Below, piece after piece: positions 1 to 8,064 of a stretch of DNA of 64,000 nucleotides (the first letter of the stretch is position 1; the number at the start of each line of letters is the position of its first letter). Both the position numbers and the translations under genes were made by a program. The stretch comes from JAOADN01 sp049323795 (GTDB lineage: Bacteria; Pseudomonadota; Alphaproteobacteria; Rhodobacterales; Rhodobacteraceae): assembly GCA_049323795.1 (NCBI GenBank), contig JBMOOH010000005.1, positions 62,001 to 126,000 of the forward strand, written 5' to 3'. A model generated the notes under the pieces. The model made no database searches. It was not told where the DNA came from and saw nothing but the letters and a program-made list of their open reading frames with translations.

Positions 1-1
1 C

Positions 2-430
2 CTGCCCCCGGCCGCGGGTCCGGCAGCGGCGGCTTCGGACGCGGGCAGCAGCATCCATGTCGTCAAGGACCCGGGCTGCCCCTGCTGCGGCGGCTGGATC
101 GGTTATCTTCGCGACAACGGCTTCCGCGTGACCTTCGAGGAGCGAAGCGTCGAGGCCCTCGCCGCCTTCAAGCGCGAGCGCGGCATCCCGGAGGCCCTTT
201 CCTCCTGCCATACCGCCACCATCGGCGACTACACGCTTGAAGGCCACGTTCCTGCCGCCGACATCCGCCGGCTCGTGGCGGAAAGTCCGGCCGCAATCGG
301 ACTCTCGGTGCCCGGAATGGTCTCGGGCTCGCCCGGCATGGGGCCGGAATCCGAACGCGACGCCTATGATGTCATCCTGATCGGGACGGACGGGCAGGCG
401 ACGGTGTTCACCGCCTATCCTGCGGCCTGA
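2..430 (+). CDS. DUF411 family protein, 5' end outside window
   Basis: The visible 142 residues start outside the window and end at the stop at 428-430. They hold a CPCCGG cysteine cluster near the visible N-terminus, followed by a compact domain with a Gly/Met/Pro-rich segment (VSGSPGMGPE) and a C-terminal YDVILIGTDG strand. This pattern matches the DUF411 family, small exported proteins often found beside copper-resistance genes. The Ala/Pro/Ser-rich stretch before the cysteines looks like the end of a signal peptide or linker. Metal (copper) binding by the cysteines is inference from the family's usual neighbours; the copper genes at 20.9-26.2 kb fit it. The family call is fairly sure, the function is not. 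Confidence 0.8.
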   Translation: MPPAAGPAAAASDAGSSIHVVKDPGCPCCGGWIGYLRDNGFRVTFEERSVEALAAFKRERGIPEALSSCHTATIGDYTLEGHVPAADIRRLVAESPAAIGLSVPGMVSGSPGMGPESERDAYDVILIGTDGQATVFTAYPAA

Positions 431-491
431 CCACAGTCTCCTCCACCGGCTGGGCGCCACCCGCAGAGCCGGGCGGCGCGATACCGGCAGG

Positions 492-1052
492 TCAGATCAG
501 CTTCACCTGCGTCCCGACCGGAGCCCGCTCGTAGACCGCTTCGATCTGTTCGTTGTAGAGGCCGATGCAGCCGTTGGACGCCCGCCGACCGATCTTGCGC
601 GCATCGTCGGTCCCGTGGATGCGATAGTACTGCCACGACAGGTAGAGCGCCCGGGTGCCAAGGGGGTTCTTCGGATCCCCGCCGGGCACGAATGCCGGCC
701 ATTCGGGGTTGCGCTTGCGCATCGACGGCGTGGGCGACCAGCTCGGGTTGACCCGCTTCTCGACAACTTCCGTGTAGCCCCTGCGGGTCAGTTCGTCGGT
801 CAGCGGGACCGAGGTCGGGTAGACATACATCTGCCCGTCCGGGGTCCATTGCTGGAGGGCGCGGGTATTGGTGTCGGCGATGATGATGCCGAGGCCGATC
901 CTGTCGAAGTGGTCCTGCCACTCGTGGACGCGGAAGGACGATGTGTTGTTCCTGACCCCGTCCAACTGATCTTCGGCCGCATTGGCCGCCCGGCCGATCA
1001 CGAAGGGTGCGGCAAGGCCGGCCGCAACGAGGGCACGTCTTGTGAATCTCAT
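492..1052 (-). CDS. L,D-transpeptidase (YkuD domain)
   Basis: This 186-residue protein should be an exported peptidoglycan cross-linking enzyme that forms 3-3 links or attaches proteins to the wall. The chosen ATG at 1052 follows AAGGAG with good spacing and opens a signal peptide (MRFTRRALVAAGLAAPFVIG, twin-Arg-like RR). An upstream in-frame ATG at 1112 would put 20 charged residues before the signal and is rejected. The YkuD catalytic signature is present: H146-G-T, I-G-R, then S159-N-G-C162-I, with C162 as nucleophile. The usual Arg after CI is Gly here (NGCIGL), a small departure from the common SxGCIR motif. It appears to be a single-gene unit. Confidence 0.9.
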   Translation of the reverse strand: MRFTRRALVAAGLAAPFVIGRAANAAEDQLDGVRNNTSSFRVHEWQDHFDRIGLGIIIADTNTRALQQWTPDGQMYVYPTSVPLTDELTRRGYTEVVEKRVNPSWSPTPSMRKRNPEWPAFVPGGDPKNPLGTRALYLSWQYYRIHGTDDARKIGRRASNGCIGLYNEQIEAVYERAPVGTQVKLI

Positions 1053-1359
1053 GGTCTGCTCCTTCTTTTTTTGCAGGGACTCCCCTTCCAACATGGAAAG
1101 GTCAATGCGCATTTCAGCCGCACCAGGTCACAAGCGGGTGAGGACGTGGCAGATTCGCCATGTGATCCGGGGATCTGGCAGGTTCACCGCGAATTGATGC
1201 GCAGCATTGCTGCCGCCGGTGCCTATCCTGTGCCACTGCGGCGCGCGCCGTCCGGATTGGCCGTGACCGCGTTCCTCCGCACCGGACAGGTGGAGTCGGA
1301 ATGCAGACTGGCCCAGGCCCCGGCGGGCCGATCCCCGCCCTCGATCGGACAATCGCGCC
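1053..1359. other. intergenic region between divergent genes
   Basis: This 307-base gap separates the minus-strand L,D-transpeptidase from the plus-strand DsbA-like gene, so it should carry both promoters. I see no convincing -35/-10 pair, operator palindrome or RNA gene. Open frames crossing it have no recognisable product. Confidence 0.5.
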
Positions 1360-2127
1360 GTGAGCTTCAAGCGACGCGATCTCCTTGTCATCGTCGGTGC
1401 CATCGCGGCGGTCTACGGCCTGCGCGCCCTGCCGTGGGACCGGCTGTTCGGGCGCGGACCGGAGTACACCGACATCCCCGACGTCCCGCCGTTCCGCCGG
1501 CTTGCCTTCGTGGGGCAGACTTCGACGGTGCCCCCCGCCCTCGTCGGCATCGACGGGCCTTCTCCCGACGCCGATCTGCGCCGCAGCCGCGCCGAGGCGG
1601 CGAAGGCCGATCCCTGCCCCGGACTGTTCCGGAACGAACGGCAGGAAGGCATGACACCGATCGCCTATTTCAGCGAGTTTCGCTGTCCCTACTGCCGCGC
1701 CCTCGAGCGTGATCTCGACCGGCTGCTGGCCGAGTTCCCCGGGGCCTTCCAGATCATCCAGCACGAGCTTCCGATCTTCGGGCCGCCATCGGAGCTTTTT
1801 GCGAGGGCGTCGGTGGCAGCGGCGCATCAGGGCAAGCAGCAGGAGCTGCGCCGCCGGTTCATGCGGGTGCCCCTGGTCGCCGATCCCGCGTCGATCATCC
1901 GGGTGGCGTCCGACCTCGGGCTGGACAGCGGCCGCCTGACGCGGGACATGGCCTCGGCCGAGGTGCAGGCCGAGCTCGACACGACGCGGGCGCTGGCGGA
2001 TGTCTTCGGTTTCGTCGGAACGCCGGGCCTGGTGGTGGGCCGGACCGTGCTGAACGGCGCGCTTCCCTACACGCTGCTCCGCCGCATCGCCGAGGACGAA
2101 AGAGCCCTGCCCCCCCTCGCCTGCTGA
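1360..2127 (+). CDS. DsbA-like thioredoxin-fold protein
   Basis: This 255-residue membrane-anchored or exported protein has an N-terminal hydrophobic segment (about residues 8-22) and a thioredoxin-fold domain starting near residue 99. The active site is C109-P-Y-C112, as in DsbA/DsbG-like disulfide oxidoreductases, and the cis-proline loop is in GTPGLVVG near the C-terminus. It probably makes or isomerises disulfides in the periplasm. About 70 residues between anchor and thioredoxin domain match nothing I recognise; they include an isolated C86 that could matter for redox chemistry. The GTG start at 1360 is the only one that keeps the anchor, but no strong ribosome binding site precedes it. 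Confidence 0.8.
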   Translation: MSFKRRDLLVIVGAIAAVYGLRALPWDRLFGRGPEYTDIPDVPPFRRLAFVGQTSTVPPALVGIDGPSPDADLRRSRAEAAKADPCPGLFRNERQEGMTPIAYFSEFRCPYCRALERDLDRLLAEFPGAFQIIQHELPIFGPPSELFARASVAAAHQGKQQELRRRFMRVPLVADPASIIRVASDLGLDSGRLTRDMASAEVQAELDTTRALADVFGFVGTPGLVVGRTVLNGALPYTLLRRIAEDERALPPLAC

Positions 2128-2145
2128 CCCCGGTGCGCCGCGACG

Positions 2146-2730
2146 ATGAACACGCCTTCGCACATGCTGATCGGCGCCTCGGTCTTCGCGCGGCCGGCCG
2201 CGCCCGCCACCCTGGCGGCTGCGCTCGCGGGAGGGATCCTGCCCGATCTCCCGATGTTCACGATGATCCTCTGGACCCGTTGGGTCGCAGGAGTGCCCGA
2301 CCGCGAGATCTTCGGGCGGCTCTACTACTCGGACGCATGGCAGTCGGTGTTCGCGGTCGATCACGGCTTCCTCTTCTGGGGAGCGATCCTCGCTGCCGCG
2401 CTGTGGCTGGGTGCTGCGGCCGTCAGGGCCTTCGCGGGGTCCGGCCTGCTCCATGCCGCGACCGACTTCCTGACCCACAACGACGATGCGCGCCGCCAGT
2501 TCTGGCCGGTCTCGGACTGGAGGTTCCGCAGCCCGGTCAGCTACTGGGATCCGCGCTTCTACGGCGAGGTGTTCGGCATCTTCGAGGTCGGGCTGGTCGT
2601 CGGTCTGGCAATCTTCCTATGCTGGCGATTCCGCCGGCTGTGGGAGCGCTCACTGATCCTGGCCACCGCCAGCCCGTTGCTTGTGCCGTTCCTGCTCACC
2701 GGCAGCCTGCACGGCCTGCATGGCATGTGA
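2146..2730 (+). CDS. integral membrane protein, metal-dependent-hydrolase-like (DUF457/YdjM-like)
   Basis: This 194-residue protein starts NTPSHMLIGA and has four to five hydrophobic segments. The order is His near the N-terminus (H6), GGILPDLP, DHGFLFW, and GLLHAATDFLTHNDDARRQFWP. This His/Asp pattern in membrane helices matches the YdjM/DUF457 'membrane-bound metal-dependent hydrolase' group; related Rhodobacter proteins are often labelled 'cobalamin biosynthesis CobQ', which nothing here supports. It begins 18 bases after the DsbA-like stop on the same strand, so the two are probably co-transcribed. No enzymatic role can be named. Confidence 0.65.
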   Translation: MNTPSHMLIGASVFARPAAPATLAAALAGGILPDLPMFTMILWTRWVAGVPDREIFGRLYYSDAWQSVFAVDHGFLFWGAILAAALWLGAAAVRAFAGSGLLHAATDFLTHNDDARRQFWPVSDWRFRSPVSYWDPRFYGEVFGIFEVGLVVGLAIFLCWRFRRLWERSLILATASPLLVPFLLTGSLHGLHGM

Positions 2731-2740
2731 CGACCGGTGG

Positions 2741-3127
2741 TCAGATGCTTGCCACGACCTCGGTCAGCATCTGGCGGACCTGACCGGCCACCTGCTTCAG
2801 CGCCTGGTTCGGGATCGCCTGCATCGACGCCACCGGGTCGATGGCGCTGACCTCGATCCCGCCCGGAACCTCGCGCAGGATGACGTTGCAGGGCAGCATG
2901 GCGCCCACCTTCGGTTCCATGCCGATCGCCTGGTGCGCCATGCCCGGATTGCAGGCGCCGAGGATGCGGTAGCCTGGCATGTCCACATCCAGCTTCTTCT
3001 TCAGCGTCGCCTGCGCATCGATCTCGGTCAGGACGCCGAAGCCCCTGGCCGTCAGCGCGGCGCGGGTGCGCGCGTCGATGTCGTGCAGGCTGGCTCCGGG
3101 AAAGCTGCGGTCGATCGTATAGCTCAT
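2741..3127 (-). CDS. DUF302 family protein
   Basis: This 128-residue soluble protein has the DUF302 pattern: an N-terminal strand-helix unit (SYTIDRSFPG), GFGVLTEIDAQATLKKKLDVD, then GACNPGMAHQA and MLPCNVILREVPGGIEVSAIDP. C69 lies in the conserved CNP motif and C90 in LPCNV. DUF302 proteins have no agreed biochemical role; they often sit near anaerobic or metal-stress genes, as here. It reads toward the DsbA/membrane-protein pair and is separated by 170 bases from the end of the EamA gene, so it may have its own promoter. Confidence 0.85.
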   Translation of the reverse strand: MSYTIDRSFPGASLHDIDARTRAALTARGFGVLTEIDAQATLKKKLDVDMPGYRILGACNPGMAHQAIGMEPKVGAMLPCNVILREVPGGIEVSAIDPVASMQAIPNQALKQVAGQVRQMLTEVVASI

Positions 3128-3297
3128 GCTAGGCCTCTTTCAGGATGTCCTGAGCGTCGAAGCATATCGGCACCCGGCGTCGAAGATCAGAATGGGTGTC
3201 TCGCGCCGCGCATTCAAGACCTGCGCCGTGACGCTTGCCGGCGCCCTCGCGTGCCGGGGGTGCCGCACCGCGCCTCTGGGCGGGCGGCGCTAGCCCA

Positions 3298-4248
3298 TCA
3301 CCCGCGCCGGGCCGCAAGAACGATCCCGCCGAACGTCACAGCCATCCCGAACGCGGCCAGCGGGATCAGCCGCTCGCCCAGGAAAACGACGCTGATCGCC
3401 ACGCCCAGAAGCGGCACGAGAAACGTGAAGGCATTCGCGGTGTTCAGCGGGCAGCGTCTGAGAATTCCGATCCAGAGCGCGAATGTGATCGCCGTTCCCC
3501 CGATGGCAAGGACAGCAACAATCACCAGAAAGCCGGACTCCAGAATACGCGGCGTCCACGGCTCGTAGAGGTAGGCAAGCACAGCCAGCGGGACCGTGCC
3601 GATAAGGAGCTGAAGCGCCGCCGCCGCAATCGGATCGACCTCCGCCGCGAAGCGTTTCGTCAGCGCGTTGCCAAAGGCGACGCCGAACGTCGCCGCGATG
3701 ACGAGTGCGCTTCCGGCAACGGCGGTCGTGCCGCCCGCCACGATGTCCGGGAAGGTCATCATCGCAATCCCCGCAAGCGACACGGACATGCCGATGACCT
3801 GCCACCTGCCGAAAGGCTGGCCGAACATGGCCAGAGCCAGCAGCGCGGCCACGATCGGCTGGGTCCCTGCGACCACTGTGGCGATGCCTGGCGCAATCAG
3901 ACCGGCCGCGCCGAACATGCTCAGGAAGCCGAGCGAGGTGGCGGAAAGGCCGGACAGGGCCACAAGCAGCCAGACCCGCCTGCCGCGCGGAAACGGGCGG
4001 CGCAGGACGACGGCCAGCAGCAGCAGCGCAAGTCCCGCGATAACGGCGCGCAGCGCGGCAAATTGTATCGGCGGGGCGTACGAAAGCCCGATTGACAGAA
4101 GCGGGTAGCAAAGCGCGGTCAGCACCGCCATGACAATCAGGCTGAAGACCGTTGCAAGACCGAGGTCCCCCCCGGCGTCCGCCCCGGAACGCGTCGCGTT
4201 AGCCGCCGACAGCAATGGCGGGCGCGCGCGACCAGTAGTCGATGGCAT
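3298..4248 (-). CDS. EamA (drug/metabolite) family permease
   Basis: This 316-residue protein has about ten membrane segments in two EamA repeats, ending AAFGMAVTFGGIVLAARRG. Typical motifs are LRAVIAGLALLLLAV in the first repeat and PLLGVAISVVFLGERL in the second. The substrate is unknown; EamA/RhaT permeases usually move small metabolites across the inner membrane. The ATG at 4248 has an AGGGGA site 7-8 bases upstream and overlaps the end of the thymidine/AMP phosphorylase gene by 50 bases; a later ATG at 4131 would remove the first residues of helix 1. The overlap makes it the last gene of the long minus-strand run, so a purine, pentose or amino acid product is a reasonable guess only. Confidence 0.8.
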   Translation of the reverse strand: MPSTTGRARPPLLSAANATRSGADAGGDLGLATVFSLIVMAVLTALCYPLLSIGLSYAPPIQFAALRAVIAGLALLLLAVVLRRPFPRGRRVWLLVALSGLSATSLGFLSMFGAAGLIAPGIATVVAGTQPIVAALLALAMFGQPFGRWQVIGMSVSLAGIAMMTFPDIVAGGTTAVAGSALVIAATFGVAFGNALTKRFAAEVDPIAAAALQLLIGTVPLAVLAYLYEPWTPRILESGFLVIVAVLAIGGTAITFALWIGILRRCPLNTANAFTFLVPLLGVAISVVFLGERLIPLAAFGMAVTFGGIVLAARRG

Positions 4249-5722
4249 AGGCGATTTCCCCTGCACTGCCGGAATGAAGACGGAAGAGCGGCTGGCCCCT
4301 CGCCACGGTCTCGCCGGCGCGGACCGCAAGCGTCAGCCCGGCCGCCGGGTTGCCGGGAGCGCCGGCAAGCTTGGCCAGCCGGGCGAGGCGGCGGTTGTCG
4401 ATCGGGCCGATCGCCCCGTCCCGCGCTGCCGCGATCTCATGGGTTTGCTGCGCCACCGGCGGCTCGCGCAGCCCGCCCTGCGCCTCGCAGATGGCCACGA
4501 ACTTCCTCCAGGCCCGGCCGTCGCGGAGCGCCTGCCCCGCCATCCCGGCCCCGCCGCCGGGCGGCGCCGCGCCTCCGATCTCGAGCAGCGGGGCGGCGAG
4601 GTCGAGCGCCCGCCGGGCCAGGTCGTCGGGCGCGCCCGCATCCTGGCGCAGCACCGCGAGCACGTCGCGCGCCTCGGGCGCCGGACCGATGCCGCGGCCG
4701 ACCGGCTGCGTCCCGTCGGTCAGAAGGGAGGCGATGTTCAGCCCGAGCCGCCCTCCCACCAGTGACAGCCGCGCCGCGAGCGAATGGCCGGCCTCGGCGG
4801 TGCGGATCTTGGCGGTCGGACCCACGGGGATGTCGATGACCACATGTGTCGAGCCCGCCGCCACCTTCTTCGACAGGACCGAGGCGATGAGCTGGCCCTC
4901 GGCGTCGATGTCCAGCTCGCGCTCGATCCGCACGAAGGCATCGTCGGCCGGACTGAGCCTGACCGCACCGCCCCAGACCACGCAGCCGCCCTCCGCCTCG
5001 ACCACGCGGCGGATCGCGGGCAGGTCCAGATCGACCGGGGCCAGCGTCTCCATCGTGTCCGCGGTCCCGGCGGGCGAGGTGATGGCGCGCGACGAGGTCT
5101 TGGGGATGACGAGGCCGCAGGCGGCGGCGATCGCCACCACGATCGGCGTCGTCCGGTTGCCCGGCAGGCCGCCGACGCAATGCTTGTCCATCACGCGCGG
5201 CGCGTCCCAGGCCATCCGGTCGCCGACTGCGACCATGGCACGGGTCAGCGCGGTGGTCTCGTCGTCGTCCAGCGGCAGCGCGGCCCCGGCCGACAGGAAG
5301 GCGGCAAGCTGGACATCGCTGAGTAAACCCGCCTGCACATCGGCCAGGATCGCCGCGAAATCCGGCTGGCCGAGGCGCCCGCCGTAAAGCTTGCGCCGCA
5401 CCAGCGACATCGAGCCCGCCACCGGGGCCGGACGGACCGTCGCCACCGCCCCCGCCGTGGCACCAAGACGCGCCCAGGCGTCCTCCGACAGGCCGATCTC
5501 GTGCAGGTTCAGAAGCCCCGCCTCGACCGGCAAGAGCCGCGCCGTCACCTGCCGCCCGCCGGACGCGATCTCGACCCGGGCGCGGGCGTGCAGCCCCTCG
5601 GAGCGGCAGACATGGCAATCGCTGCGCATCAGCGCCAGGGGCTCGCCCTGGCTGTGCAGCCCGACCCGGACCAGCCGCATCGGTGCTCTCGCGTGCGTCC
5701 CTTCGTCGCCCGGCGAGGTCAC
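4199..5722 (-). CDS. deoA: thymidine phosphorylase family protein, AMP-phosphorylase type
   Basis: This 507-residue protein belongs to the archaeal-like branch of the nucleoside phosphorylase family (AMP phosphorylase / DeoA). It has an extra N-terminal domain of about 85 residues before the core, and a core carrying DKHCVGGLPGNR, the PKTSSRAITSPAGTADTME segment and the SKKVAAGSTH motif. Enzymes of this type convert AMP (or CMP/UMP) plus phosphate to a free base and ribose 1,5-bisphosphate, unlike classical DeoA. The GTG at 5722 has AGGAG 8 bases upstream and overlaps the stop of the metallo-hydrolase gene (GTGA), implying translational coupling; an ATG at 5680 is the alternative. The PRPP synthetase two genes upstream supports a role in AMP and ribose-phosphate recycling. 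Substrate preference for AMP is inference. Confidence 0.88.
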   Translation of the reverse strand: MTSPGDEGTHARAPMRLVRVGLHSQGEPLALMRSDCHVCRSEGLHARARVEIASGGRQVTARLLPVEAGLLNLHEIGLSEDAWARLGATAGAVATVRPAPVAGSMSLVRRKLYGGRLGQPDFAAILADVQAGLLSDVQLAAFLSAGAALPLDDDETTALTRAMVAVGDRMAWDAPRVMDKHCVGGLPGNRTTPIVVAIAAACGLVIPKTSSRAITSPAGTADTMETLAPVDLDLPAIRRVVEAEGGCVVWGGAVRLSPADDAFVRIERELDIDAEGQLIASVLSKKVAAGSTHVVIDIPVGPTAKIRTAEAGHSLAARLSLVGGRLGLNIASLLTDGTQPVGRGIGPAPEARDVLAVLRQDAGAPDDLARRALDLAAPLLEIGGAAPPGGGAGMAGQALRDGRAWRKFVAICEAQGGLREPPVAQQTHEIAAARDGAIGPIDNRRLARLAKLAGAPGNPAAGLTLAVRAGETVARGQPLFRLHSGSAGEIAYAIDYWSRAPAIAVGG

Positions 5723-7077
5723 AGGCGGAACTCCTGCCCCATGCGGGCCGCATCGGCGCGCCAGCCAAGCTCGCGGCCGATCTTCACGCGCAGCGCCTCG
5801 GAGGCGTCGGGTTCGCCGTGGACGATGGTGACCTGCTGCGGGGCCGCGCGAAAACCGCCCAGCCAGCGCAAAAGCTCGCCCGCATCGGCATGGGCGGACA
5901 GCATCGGCAGGTTGGCGACCTCGGCCCGGACCGGCACCCATTCGCCGAACATCTTGACCTCCGAGGCGCCCTCGACCATCGACCGGCCGCGCGTGCCCGC
6001 CGCCTGGAAGCCCGAGAACAGGATCAGGTTGCGCCGGTCGGGCGCGAAGGCGCGGATGTGGTGCAGCACGCGCCCGCCGGTGGCCATGCCGCTCGCCGAG
6101 ATCACGATCTTGGGATAGGCATTGGCGGTGATCGCCTTCGACCCCTCGACATCGCGGACATAGGTGGCGATGGCGCAGGCGTCGCGGCAGATGCCGGGCG
6201 CCAGGCGATGGTCGTCGGGGTAGGTGCAGAGAAGTTCGCTGGCGTTGATCGCCATCGGGCTGTCCAGATAGACGGCCAGGTCGCGGAACCGCCCGCCCTG
6301 CTTCAGCTTCCAGATGTAGTAGAGCAGGCTTTGCACGCGCCCGACCGCGAAGGCGGGGATCACCACCGTGCCGCCCCGCGCCGTCGTGCGCGAGATCAGC
6401 GCGGCAAGCGCCTCGGCCGGGTCGGTCTGGTCGTGCATGCGGTTGCCGTAGGTCGACTCCACGACGATGTGATCGGCCTCCTCCACCGCTTCCGGATCCA
6501 CCATCACCGCGTCGCCGTAGCGCCCGAGATCGCCCGAGAACACCACCTTGCGTCCGCCCCAGTCGATCTCCACCGTCGCCGCACCAAGGATGTGGCCGGC
6601 GTGCCGGTAGGTCAGTTCCGCATCGCCGGGGATGGTCGTCGGTGCGTGGAAATCGACCTCGACGAAGGACTTGAGCGCGTGCTCGGCCTCCTTGACGCCG
6701 TAGAGCGGCCGCGCCGGCTTGTGTTTGGTAAAGCCCTTGCGGTTGGCGTATTCGGCGTCCTTCTCCTGCAAATGACCGCTGTCGCGCAGGATCAGTTCGG
6801 CCACCGCCCGGGTCGCGGGCGTGGCATAGATCGGGCCGCGAAAGCCGTCGGCCACGAGTTTCGGAAGGTAGCCGCTGTGGTCGAGATGGGCATGGGTGAG
6901 GACCACCGCGTTGATCGACCGGGGCTCGACCGGAAAGGGCTCCCAGTTCAGGTCGCGCAGGTTCTTCAGACCCTGGAACAGGCCGCAGTCCACGAGGACG
7001 CGTTGGTTGCCGCGCGTCAGCAGGTGGCGCGATCCGGTGACGGTTCCGGCGGCGCCGTGGGTGGCGAGGGTCAGCAT
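5719..7077 (-). CDS. beta-CASP metallo-beta-lactamase-fold hydrolase (CPSF73/RNase-like)
   Basis: This 452-residue protein is an MBL-fold enzyme of the beta-CASP group (Zn-dependent RNA-processing family). The metal site H62-x-H64-x-D66-H67 sits in LTHAHLDHSG; further conserved parts are GHILGAA, FSGDLGR, ESTYGNR, SASGMATGGR and the C-terminal LSAHAD and IVHGE motifs. Family members are endo/exoribonucleases. Proteins of this sort recur beside bacterial AMP-phosphorylase and PRPP-synthetase genes, but whether it cuts RNA or acts on another phosphodiester is unknown. The ATG at 7077 has a clear AGGAG site; longer versions run into the previous gene. It follows prs by 13 bases and overlaps the phosphorylase gene by 4. 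Confidence 0.9.
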   Translation of the reverse strand: MLTLATHGAAGTVTGSRHLLTRGNQRVLVDCGLFQGLKNLRDLNWEPFPVEPRSINAVVLTHAHLDHSGYLPKLVADGFRGPIYATPATRAVAELILRDSGHLQEKDAEYANRKGFTKHKPARPLYGVKEAEHALKSFVEVDFHAPTTIPGDAELTYRHAGHILGAATVEIDWGGRKVVFSGDLGRYGDAVMVDPEAVEEADHIVVESTYGNRMHDQTDPAEALAALISRTTARGGTVVIPAFAVGRVQSLLYYIWKLKQGGRFRDLAVYLDSPMAINASELLCTYPDDHRLAPGICRDACAIATYVRDVEGSKAITANAYPKIVISASGMATGGRVLHHIRAFAPDRRNLILFSGFQAAGTRGRSMVEGASEVKMFGEWVPVRAEVANLPMLSAHADAGELLRWLGGFRAAPQQVTIVHGEPDASEALRVKIGRELGWRADAARMGQEFRL

Positions 7078-7090
7078 CGGCGATCTCCTG

Positions 7091-7993
7091 TCATGTCGGG
7101 ACACGGTCGGGCAGGTCCGCCATCGCCGCGGCGACGAGCGGGGCCAGACGGATTTCGTTCGACGGGTGGGGTACGCTGTCGCAGGACACGACGCGCGCCG
7201 CGGCGGCGCGGAGCCGCGCATAGGCGTCGCCCGCGAACAGCGCGTGGACGACCGCGCAGACCGGAGGGGACGTGCCGCGGCCGGCCAGAAGCGCCGCGGC
7301 CGCGATCAGCGTGCGGCCGGAGGAGGCGATGTCATCCATCAGCACCGGGGTGCGGCCGGCATGGGCGGCAAGGTCGGGAAGCTCGACCGACACGTCGTAG
7401 TCGCCGCGCCGGGTCTTTTCCATCACCGCCCAGGGCGCGCCGATCCGCCCGGCGATGGCTTGCACCCACTGCGCGCTTTCCGCATCCGGCCCGATCAGCA
7501 GCGGGTCCGGCACCTCGGCCGCGATCCAGTCGGCAAGCGCCGGGGCGGCCTGCACCGCCGCCGCCGGGATCGTGTAGAGTTCCGACAGCGCGGCGCGGCG
7601 GTGCAGGTGCGGATCGACCGTCACCAGCCCGTCGAAGAGCGACGAGACGAGCCGCGCGAAGGTGTCCGACGTCACCGCCTCGCCGGGGCGGAACGCCTTG
7701 TCCTGGCGCATGTAGGCCAGATAGGGCGCGACGAGCCGCACCCGCGCGGCGCCCTGCGCCCGGGCCGCGTCGGCGGCGAAGGCGAGGCGCAGGAAATCCG
7801 GGTCCGGCCCGGCCAGCGTGGCGACGATGTCCACACGGCGCCCCGCCACCTGCGACAGGAGCCGCAGGTAGGTCTCGCCGTCGGGGAACCGCCGCGTCTC
7901 GACCGCGCCCACCTCTCCGCCCGCCGCAGCGGCGAGATCCTGCGCGAAGGCGTCGTTGCCGGGCAGAGGCAGGATGAGCGGGCGTGCGGGCAT
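7091..7993 (-). CDS. prs: ribose-phosphate diphosphokinase (PRPP synthetase)
   Basis: This 300-residue enzyme makes PRPP and AMP from ribose 5-phosphate and ATP. Recognisable parts are the N-terminal LPGNDAFAQDLA, RRFPDGETYLR, YLAYMRQDKAFRPGEAVTSDTFARL (ATP-binding flexible segment), VDPHLHR, and the PRPP loop VLMDDIASSGRTL. It is shorter and more diverged than housekeeping Prs, for example SSGRTL instead of TGGTL, and the housekeeping copy is probably elsewhere in the genome. The start at 7993 leaves 71 bases to the DUF6629 gene. Its place just before the metallo-hydrolase and AMP phosphorylase suggests a specialised role in nucleotide salvage under energy stress; that is inference. Confidence 0.88.
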   Translation of the reverse strand: MPARPLILPLPGNDAFAQDLAAAAGGEVGAVETRRFPDGETYLRLLSQVAGRRVDIVATLAGPDPDFLRLAFAADAARAQGAARVRLVAPYLAYMRQDKAFRPGEAVTSDTFARLVSSLFDGLVTVDPHLHRRAALSELYTIPAAAVQAAPALADWIAAEVPDPLLIGPDAESAQWVQAIAGRIGAPWAVMEKTRRGDYDVSVELPDLAAHAGRTPVLMDDIASSGRTLIAAAALLAGRGTSPPVCAVVHALFAGDAYARLRAAAARVVSCDSVPHPSNEIRLAPLVAAAMADLPDRVPT

Positions 7994-8064
7994 CGGAAAC
8001 TGCTCCCATGGGCGCGTCGGGTAGGTGCGGATGGCGGTTGCGGGCCGCGGGCCGCGCCCTGCCG

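Noticed and set aside
2146..2730. Cobalamin biosynthesis (CobQ) label for the membrane protein
   Set aside because: No CobQ glutamine amidotransferase motifs; no cobalamin genes nearby.
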